In this document: piece after piece, positions 6,581 to 12,487 of the stretch
Layout of the letters: each line of letters opens with the position of its first letter
Position numbering within the stretch: position 1 is the stretch's first letter
Assembly (NCBI GenBank): GCA_049511115.1
Contig: JBEKYH010000041.1
Span: 1 to 17,561 of the forward strand
Direction: 5' to 3'
Source of the DNA: JBEKYH01 sp049511115
Lineage (GTDB): Bacteria; Planctomycetota; Phycisphaerae; Tepidisphaerales; Tepidisphaeraceae
DNA length: 17,561 bases
The notes under the pieces: model-generated
Told to the model about the DNA's origin: nothing
The model's input: only the letters and a program-made list of their open reading frames with translations
Database searches by the model: none
Made by a program: the position numbers and the translations under genes

Positions 6581-7384
6581 TTATCTCCCGCCCAATCGCG
6601 GCCTCGGCGGCGGCGGGGGAAATTTCGTTGGCGGCGGCGGAACCCTCGTCCGCGGCGACGCTGGGATCGCCGTGACTGTCTTCACTCCCCCCGGAGCTCC
6701 TCCCGTCGGAGCAGCCTTCGCCGGAGCCGCAGCGACCGGACTCGCCGCGGCCGGAGCCACCACAACTTTCTTCGGCCGCGGGTTCAGCAGCGACTGCTCA
6801 ATACGCTTGAATATCTCATCAATCGGCTCGCGCTGATAGACAAAATCGTCCAGCTTCAGCGTCTCCTGCTTGCCGTTGTCCAGGCGGTAATTCACCCACG
6901 CGATGCCCTTTCGCTCCCATTTCGATTTGTCCACCGATTCAATCGCCGTCAACTGTATGGGTTTGCGCCCTGGCGCCTCCAGTGTGTCATCCTTGAGCCG
7001 AATCACGCCGCGCGAGTTGAAAATCGCCCACCCCAGCAGCAGCAGACTCGCCGGCGGCAGCAACACGCCCAGCACCTTGTTGAACATGATGTCCGTGTCG
7101 CTGTGGGGCAGCTTGCTGGAGTCTAGATTCGGATTCTTCAAATCCAGCGCATAGGCCTGCGCGTTTTCGTTGGGCCACTTGAAAAATCCGTCGTGAATCG
7201 AAAGCAAACCATACCCCAGCAAGCCCAGCACCAGGACGTATCGCGTGTTGCGGTAATAACTCCCCGCCTTGGCGACAACCTCTCGCGCCGGAGCAGCCTG
7301 CGCCGCCACCTGCGCCGTTTCCGTCCCGGAAGCGACGCTCGCGCCGTCCTGCACTGAATCCGATGGCAAAGGTTGTGTACTCAT
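6581..7384 (-). CDS. uncharacterised two-TM protein with Pro-rich tail
   Basis: A 267-residue protein I do not recognise. Residues 1-45 are Ser/Ala/Gln-rich and disordered-looking. Two hydrophobic segments follow, YVLVLGLLGYGLLSI (49-63) and VLGVLLPPASLLLLGWAIF (104-122), separated by a roughly 40-residue polar loop. After the second segment comes a compact region (about 125-197: VIRLKDDTLEAPG, IESVDKSKWERKG, VNYRLDNGKQETLKLDDF) whose alternating short strands plus a final helix IDEIFKRIEQSLL resemble small bacterial PH-like domains; that comparison is inference. The tail (205-267) is Ala/Pro-rich and contains runs of four and six prolines. The start ATG overlaps the upstream stop as ATGA, so translation is probably coupled to the 69-residue gene. 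It converges on galE with a 24-bp gap. Confidence 0.8.
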   Translation of the reverse strand: MSTQPLPSDSVQDGASVASGTETAQVAAQAAPAREVVAKAGSYYRNTRYVLVLGLLGYGLLSIHDGFFKWPNENAQAYALDLKNPNLDSSKLPHSDTDIMFNKVLGVLLPPASLLLLGWAIFNSRGVIRLKDDTLEAPGRKPIQLTAIESVDKSKWERKGIAWVNYRLDNGKQETLKLDDFVYQREPIDEIFKRIEQSLLNPRPKKVVVAPAAASPVAAAPAKAAPTGGAPGGVKTVTAIPASPRTRVPPPPTKFPPPPPRPRLGGR

Positions 7385-7590
7385 GATTTCCCGTCCTCCT
7401 CCCCCTTCTTTAGCGCCGCTCCCACCCGCGCCGCCGCTGCTATCGCCCCGGCAAGGACCCTCCCAGCCTCATCGGACGCCCAGGCCGAGCTATTTAATAG
7501 CTCGGCCCGCTGCCGCCGCAAATCAGCCTCCACTTTGCCCGCGGTGGCGCCCGCCCTTTGCAAAAGTTCCCATGCCTCACTGTCTTCCAT
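7381..7590 (-). CDS. small helical protein, 69 residues, unknown
   Basis: A small acidic/alanine-rich protein, MEDSEAWELLQRAGATAG at its start, with KVEADLRRQRAELLNSSAW (19-37) and AGRVLAGAIAAAARVGAALKKGEE (42-65 in part). The whole chain is predicted by eye to be one or two amphipathic helices with a charged C-terminus; no membrane segment or known motif is clear. Its TGA stop (7383-7381) overlaps the ATG (7384-7382) of the two-TM protein. That overlap is the best evidence that this short frame is a real gene. There is no strong Shine-Dalgarno before ATG 7590. The function is unknown; a partner or regulator of the two-TM protein is a guess from the coupling. Confidence 0.62.
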   Translation of the reverse strand: MEDSEAWELLQRAGATAGKVEADLRRQRAELLNSSAWASDEAGRVLAGAIAAAARVGAALKKGEEDGKS

Positions 7591-7702
7591 AAGGCTCTAT
7601 TCTACCGCCAAATTGTGTCTGATGAGTTATGAAAAATCAAAACTGACGACGTACCGAAACCTTTTGCCAAACGCGCTTTACACACGAGATGGAGACCCCG
7701 TT

Positions 7703-8740
7703 CTATACCCGTTTTGCAAAGAATCTCAGGTAACGCCCCGAGCATTGGGAGGCGTCGAAAGTCATATCTTCCAGGATATCAACACGGAAACCCGCAGATT
7801 CGAAATACTTCACCAGATCATCGCCATGGAAAAAGTAGGCGAACGTATTCACCCCTGCATAAAAATCGTCGCGGCCGCCTTCGGTATATCGCTTGACCCG
7901 ATAATCCTCACCGTTGTGTCGGAGGGTAAGATATGGACTTAGCGGATTCTCATCCGTGGCACAAAAGCCCCCAAGGTAAATGTTGTCGGCAAGGCTCACA
8001 AGATTATCCAGGAACACAAACGGCGCAATCGAGTGGTAATAAACCCCGTGCGCAAATGCCAGATCAAACCGGCCGCAGGAATTGACGTCGACATTGTGAA
8101 AATCGTCCATCCGAACTTCGACCGCGTTCCACCCCAGCGCCGCTTTGGCGGCCATAACCTTGAGCGTGTTTTCAGCGCGAGCCTCGACGCATAAAACGCG
8201 CGAGGCGCCTTGGTTGACCAGGTAGGCCGTCTGGAATCCGTCGAGTGGTCCAAATTCAATGACGCTTCTACCCCGAAGGGGAAAAACGGCCTCAAGCTTA
8301 TCCAATAGCGACCCAAAGATTGCGTCTCCGCAGTAATAGGCCGCCAGCTTGGCAATGTCCGGCACCGAATAAGGGAGTTTATATAGGGCGACGTGAAGAT
8401 TATTGATCGGCAGCACCACTTCGTTCATGCCGACAAAACGCCGCCCAAGATTTCGGCGGATTTGCTGTATCTCCTGCCAATGCGATTCCTGGACCGGAGG
8501 GCGCAGTAACAGCAACGACTCGTCTTCCTCAAGCTGGGGAACGCTTTGCCCAAAATCCCACTCGACTCGCCTGACGCGCAGACCCGAGCGGCTTTCAAGC
8601 TCATTCAAATTCTGTAATTCAGCGGAAGTGCCAATCGCCACAATCGGCCGGCCCATTCGCGCAAGCCGATGCTGGAAAAGCCTCACAATTGCTGCATTGG
8701 CGTGCCACTCGGGAATGATGACATTGTCAAGATCAGACAA
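7703..8740 (-). CDS. class I SAM-dependent methyltransferase with unknown N-terminal domain
   Basis: A 345-residue protein. Residues 1 to about 125 form a separate domain without a recognised motif (strand-like PIVAIGTSAEL, ESLLLLRPP, RFVGMNEVVLPI). The methyltransferase domain follows: motif I VIEFGPLDGFQT (160-171), the SAM-ribose acidic residue in CVEAR (E186), MDDF (211-214), post-motif FDLAFAHGVYYHS (225-237) and a C-terminal arm with VNTFAYFFHGDDLVKYFESAGF (298 onward, partial) ending RYLRFFAKRV. The YYHS segment is similar to methyltransferases acting on small molecules, sugars or tRNA wobble uridines (CmoB-like), but the substrate cannot be told. The start is TTG, supported by an AGGAG 6 nt upstream and by the absence of any ATG or GTG before the in-frame TAA. 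It is divergent from purU, with 163 bp between the two genes. Confidence 0.82.
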   Translation of the reverse strand: MSDLDNVIIPEWHANAAIVRLFQHRLARMGRPIVAIGTSAELQNLNELESRSGLRVRRVEWDFGQSVPQLEEDESLLLLRPPVQESHWQEIQQIRRNLGRRFVGMNEVVLPINNLHVALYKLPYSVPDIAKLAAYYCGDAIFGSLLDKLEAVFPLRGRSVIEFGPLDGFQTAYLVNQGASRVLCVEARAENTLKVMAAKAALGWNAVEVRMDDFHNVDVNSCGRFDLAFAHGVYYHSIAPFVFLDNLVSLADNIYLGGFCATDENPLSPYLTLRHNGEDYRVKRYTEGGRDDFYAGVNTFAYFFHGDDLVKYFESAGFRVDILEDMTFDASQCSGRYLRFFAKRV

Positions 8741-8746
8741 AACGGG

Positions 8747-8751
8747 CTCCT
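8747..8751 (-). promoter_or_regulatory. Shine-Dalgarno fixing the TTG start of the methyltransferase
   Basis: AGGAG on the minus strand (8751-8747) is followed by CCCGTT and then TTG at 8740. Spacing is 6 nt. No other start codon exists in frame before an upstream TAA, so this site decides the rare TTG start. Confidence 0.7.
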
Positions 8752-8890
8752 GAAAATGGTAAATTAAATCACTGGCTTACCGTACCCGTGAGCCGAGTAC
8801 GCCGCAAGGACTTATCGGCCTTCTCGACTAAACTGGCGTCCGCTTATTTCTCCCCCCGCCCTGTGTCCGGTACACTGTCCGCCCCTGAAT

Positions 8891-8896
8891 TGGAGG
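8891..8896 (+). promoter_or_regulatory. Shine-Dalgarno fixing the GTG start of purU
   Basis: TGGAGG lies 7 nt before GTG 8904. The next in-frame ATG (8919) is 22 nt from the SD, which is too far, so the GTG is the likely start. A TACACT at 8871-8876 could be the -10 box, but no good -35 accompanies it. Confidence 0.65.
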
Positions 8897-8903
8897 TTTT
8901 TTC

Positions 8904-9797
8904 GTGTCCCAGAGCGTTATGGCCGTCGTCAGCGTGCTTGGCAAGGATCAAAAAGGCGTCGTCGCGCAGTTCGCCACCTATATGGCCGAGCGCGGCATCA
9001 ACATCGAGGACATCGAGCAGCGCGTCGTCCACGGCTTCTTCCTCATGGATATGCTGGTCGATATCAAGGACCTCACCTGCGACCTCTCCGAACTCATCAC
9101 CGGCCTGCTCGGCCTGGGGGCCAAGATCGACATGGAAGTCCGCGTCCACCTCCACAGCCAGCGCCGGCAAAAAAAAGTCGCGATCCTCGTCGGCAAGGAA
9201 CCCCACTGCCTCAAGCGCCTCCTTGCCGATTTCGCCCAGCAAAAATTCGGCGGCGAGCCGTCGGTAATCCTCTCCAATCACCTTGACCTCAAGCCCCTCG
9301 TCGCCGCCGCCAACGTGCCCTTTGAGTCGTTCCCCTCCGACGACCCGCCCGCTCACTTTGAATGGCTCCTCAAGCGCCTCCAGTTTCACCGCCCCGACCT
9401 GATCGTGCTGGCCCGCTACATGCGGATTCTGCCCAACAACATCATCTCCCACTTCCCCAGCAAGATCATCAACATCCACCCATCGCTTTTGCCCTTCTTC
9501 CCCGGCGCCGCACCCTACCGCCAGGCCTACGAAAGCGGCGTCCGCGTGCACGGCTGCACCGCCCATTTCGTCACCGAACAACTCGACCAGGGTCCGGTCA
9601 TCCTCCAGGACGTCTTCCACATCAACGTCGGCTCCGACACCCTGGAAGACGTGAAAGAAAACGGCCTCACCCTGGAAGCCGAAGTCCTCAGCCGCGCCGT
9701 CAAACTCTTCCTCGACGAGGAACTCGTCGTCGTCGAAGGCAAGGTGATATTTAAGCCGGGAATCAGCCGCTTTTTGCAGGCGGGGGGGAAGAGGTAG
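8904..9797 (+). CDS. purU: formyltetrahydrofolate deformylase
   Basis: PurU hydrolyses 10-formyl-tetrahydrofolate to formate and tetrahydrofolate, balancing one-carbon units. The 297-residue protein has an N-terminal ACT regulatory domain (about 5-85: VVSVLGKDQKGVVAQFATYM, GINIEDIEQRVV) and a C-terminal formyltransferase-fold hydrolase domain starting KKVAILVGKEPHCL (90-103). Catalytic residues are in the canonical arrangement: N190 and H192 in IINIHPSLLPFFPGA and D228 in TEQLDQGPVI, the same 2- and 36-residue spacing as in the related PurN transformylase. LARYMRIL (169-176) and HGCTAHFV (216-223) are also family signatures. E. coli PurU is about 280 residues, so the length is normal. It starts with GTG after TGGAGG. 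It is transcribed alone; the next gene begins 74 bp later and belongs to carbohydrate degradation. Confidence 0.95.
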   Translation: MSQSVMAVVSVLGKDQKGVVAQFATYMAERGINIEDIEQRVVHGFFLMDMLVDIKDLTCDLSELITGLLGLGAKIDMEVRVHLHSQRRQKKVAILVGKEPHCLKRLLADFAQQKFGGEPSVILSNHLDLKPLVAAANVPFESFPSDDPPAHFEWLLKRLQFHRPDLIVLARYMRILPNNIISHFPSKIINIHPSLLPFFPGAAPYRQAYESGVRVHGCTAHFVTEQLDQGPVILQDVFHINVGSDTLEDVKENGLTLEAEVLSRAVKLFLDEELVVVEGKVIFKPGISRFLQAGGKR

Positions 9798-9871
9798 GGG
9801 ACGTTCCCTTCTCTTGCCCGACCCGGCAATTTGAGTGGCGTTGCGGCGCGATTGTTAACGACTTTTCTGAC

Positions 9872-12301
9872 ATGGAGCGAGTTCACGTGCTTCCATACTC
9901 ATGGTTTGAATCGCTTTGGTCCCGGACAACGCCGAGTTTTGCGACCGTGTTCGCTGCCGTATTTGGGTGGATATCGGTGGCGGCCGCGCAGAACGCACCG
10001 CCCCTGCGCATTTTTTCGACGATTTCGGCGGATGCCACCGGAAGGACGTTGCAAAACTCCCTGATATGGGCCGATCCGCAACTAAGCGCCAGCGGAGTGG
10101 CTGTGGCGTTCCGAAAGAACTTTGACGTTGCCCAAATGCCTCGGCTCGCCTCGCTCTCAATCTTCGCCGACGCCAGATACGTACTTTGGATAAACGGAGA
10201 ATATGTTGACCGCGGGCCATCCAGGTTCCAACCCAACGGGCCGCAATACGATGTCGTCGATGTGGCGTCGCATCTCCGCGCCGGTCGTAATGCCGTCGTC
10301 GTTCTCGTGGTCGGCAATCTTTCTGGCGGAAAGATCATGCGCCATCTTCCCGGCCTGACAGTATTGCTTGAAGCAGACGGACACGAGGTTCTCCGAACCG
10401 ATACGTCCTGGAAATGGAGTGACAAGACACGATTTCGCACGATTACGGCCTCTTGGGCCAATCTGAGCGACAGCCTCGTGGATGCACGCGTCGAAGACGG
10501 CGATTGGACAACCGTGGATTATTCGGACGACGCATGGAAGGCCGCCGCCAAAATCAGTGGCGAAAGCTGGGGGCCACTGACACGAACGCTGATCCCGCCG
10601 CTTCGGGAAACGCCCGTACCGTTCAAGTTCAACAACAATGCCCACTTGCCGATCACGCTGAAGGCCGGCGACAAACTCGATTTCGATAGCGGCCGCATCG
10701 TGCAGGCATACCCAGTTGTCGAACTCGATGCCGACGCTGACAGCGAATTGAGCATTGAGCCGTATGGGGTTACGTACATCGCCCGCGCGGGCCGTCAGCG
10801 CCATTTCACCATCGATACTCAGGGGATTTCACATGGGACAATCTCCGTGAAGTCTGGCCGCGCGACCATTACGGATTTCAAGCTGATGGAGCGGCTCTAT
10901 CCTTATGAGCGAGTGGGATCATTTACATCCAACGATGATTTTCTCAACCGGCTATGGGCCATGTGCGCCCGGTCGTGCGAAGTGCTTAGCGAGGATTCCT
11001 ATGTGGACTGCGCCGACCGCGAGCGCGTCGAGTGGATGGACGATACCCCGCCCGGGTTTGACATCACAAGAACAGCCATGGCCGGACCGGGTTCCGACGG
11101 AAAGCCGGTATACAGCGACCCTCGCCTTCTGGGCGCGCTTATCCGGCGCGAAGCATTGACCCTGCAGCCGGACGGTTGGGTCAAGGCCCATACCTGCTCC
11201 GATCGCTTTGACATCCATGCCAAGATGGAAGACAGAACTTGTGACTGGGTCGAGGGAGAGAGGCTTTATTGCGATGCCACCGGTGACACGACCATAATGC
11301 GCCAAACATGGCCGGCGATTGTCGCCCAGATGAATTACTTCCTCGATCGCCGCACGCCGCGGGGACTGGTGAGCGCCCGGGACTGGGTGGTCTGGGGGAA
11401 TCCAACCGGCTACATCATCGGCGAGGCAACAACGCTGAATGTTTTCGTGCAGCGGGCTCTGGTCGATGCCGCTTACCTCGCTCGCTTGGTTGGAGACCAG
11501 CAATCAGCCACCAAGTTCGGCGACGCTGCGAACGATCTGGCCAAAGCGATCAACACGGTGCTGTGGGATGAATCAACCGGCACCTACCGCGCCGGCTACT
11601 TCGATGATTCGGAGATCGCCGCGACACGCGCGACCCGGCGCCGGCTCACGCTTCCTCTAACCGATCACCTGGCGCCATCCACATTTCATGCCGATGTCTT
11701 TGCGCTTGATCGCGGGATAGTTCCGCCCGACCGACGAGCGCGGGTAGCGGCCGCAATGTTAGCCCAACAGACCAATTACACCGATCCCGCCATCATGGTC
11801 TATTACTACTCCATCAAACAAATGTATGCCCTTGACCGGCCCGAACTTGACGAGCAGATTCTGGACTTGTTCCGCACAAAATGGGCGGCCATGGTTGATA
11901 GCCCACTGCAATGCTCGTGGGAAGCGTTCAGTGGAGGCTCCAAGGCCCACATCTATGGGATGTATCCAGGTTACTTTCTCAGCTCATACGTTCTGGGCGT
12001 GCGCCGCGATGCGCCGGTGGCGGAAAAATCTCTCGTCATTGAGCCGCACCTCGGCAATCTCACCTCCGCTCAAGGGATCGTCGTCACCGAATTTGGCCCG
12101 GTTTCGGTTTCTTGGAAGCGCGAGGGAACGACCTTGAATTTCAGCTTCGAAGTGCCCGCGGGCGTGCAGGCGACGCTGAGGTTGCCGCGCGAGCGAGAAA
12201 AACAGACTATCAATCTCGATGGTCGCACCATTCAGATTCTGCCGACGACAGAACGATCGCCAATAACCGTGGCGGCTGGGAGGCATCCAGGCTCTCTCTA
12301 A
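9872..12301 (+). CDS. secreted alpha-L-rhamnosidase-like glycoside hydrolase (GH78 type)
   Basis: An 809-residue protein. GH78 enzymes release terminal L-rhamnose from pectin side chains and plant glycosides by inversion. A signal peptide ends near AAAQN (37-41). The N-terminal beta domain carries the galactose-binding-like segment SIFADARYVLWINGEYVDRG (96-115) and YDVVDVASHLRAGRNAVVV. The (alpha/alpha)6 barrel begins near 350 (FTSNDDFLNRLW). The signature D379-C380-A-D-R-E384-R-V-E-W388 corresponds to DCPxRxERxGW of GH78 but is one residue shorter than the classical form; E384 is the likely general acid. CSWEAFSGGSKAHIYG (681-696) with E684 and H693 matches the second catalytic segment, followed by a C-terminal beta-sandwich (about 725-805). 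ATG 9872 lacks an SD; GTG 9887 has GGAG 9 nt upstream and may be the true start (804 residues). Confidence 0.85.
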   Translation: MERVHVLPYSWFESLWSRTTPSFATVFAAVFGWISVAAAQNAPPLRIFSTISADATGRTLQNSLIWADPQLSASGVAVAFRKNFDVAQMPRLASLSIFADARYVLWINGEYVDRGPSRFQPNGPQYDVVDVASHLRAGRNAVVVLVVGNLSGGKIMRHLPGLTVLLEADGHEVLRTDTSWKWSDKTRFRTITASWANLSDSLVDARVEDGDWTTVDYSDDAWKAAAKISGESWGPLTRTLIPPLRETPVPFKFNNNAHLPITLKAGDKLDFDSGRIVQAYPVVELDADADSELSIEPYGVTYIARAGRQRHFTIDTQGISHGTISVKSGRATITDFKLMERLYPYERVGSFTSNDDFLNRLWAMCARSCEVLSEDSYVDCADRERVEWMDDTPPGFDITRTAMAGPGSDGKPVYSDPRLLGALIRREALTLQPDGWVKAHTCSDRFDIHAKMEDRTCDWVEGERLYCDATGDTTIMRQTWPAIVAQMNYFLDRRTPRGLVSARDWVVWGNPTGYIIGEATTLNVFVQRALVDAAYLARLVGDQQSATKFGDAANDLAKAINTVLWDESTGTYRAGYFDDSEIAATRATRRRLTLPLTDHLAPSTFHADVFALDRGIVPPDRRARVAAAMLAQQTNYTDPAIMVYYYSIKQMYALDRPELDEQILDLFRTKWAAMVDSPLQCSWEAFSGGSKAHIYGMYPGYFLSSYVLGVRRDAPVAEKSLVIEPHLGNLTSAQGIVVTEFGPVSVSWKREGTTLNFSFEVPAGVQATLRLPREREKQTINLDGRTIQILPTTERSPITVAAGRHPGSL

Positions 12302-12340
12302 CCGTTTCAACAACGCCCTTATTTTGTCCAGGAGAAGCTC

Positions 12341-12466
12341 ATGAAGGTTTATCGATCGCCCGCAAGATTGGCAGTGGTATTGAGATGCGCCCCCAACGCC
12401 ACATCCTCCCCGGCGGCGGGTATAGAGAGGGGCGAGGGATTTCGCACGTCCCATCAGAGCCAGTGA
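12341..12466 (+). CDS. possible 41-residue ORF between the two hydrolase genes
   Basis: A 41-codon frame begins ATGAAGGTTTAT and is preceded by AGGAGA with ideal spacing (12330-12335), ending TGA at 12464-12466. The product opens MKVYRSPARLAVVLRC and has no recognised domain. Part of it lies over an imperfect inverted repeat (CCTCCCC near 12399, GGGGCGAGG near 12429), so it may instead be intergenic sequence or the remnant of a lost gene that kept its ribosome site. The strong SD is the only positive evidence. Confidence 0.28.
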   Translation: MKVYRSPARLAVVLRCAPNATSSPAAGIERGEGFRTSHQSQ

Positions 12467-12487
12467 ATCCATAATCTGGAGTGTTTC

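Noticed and set aside
7373..7942. + strand frame containing MSYEKSKL and ending SEGKIWT
   Set aside because: Mostly antisense to the methyltransferase and crosses the small coupled gene; no family features and no ribosome site.
9814..9829. TTGCC-CGACCC-GGCAA hairpin after purU
   Set aside because: Only a 5-bp stem, followed by TTTG rather than a T-run; too weak to call a terminator.
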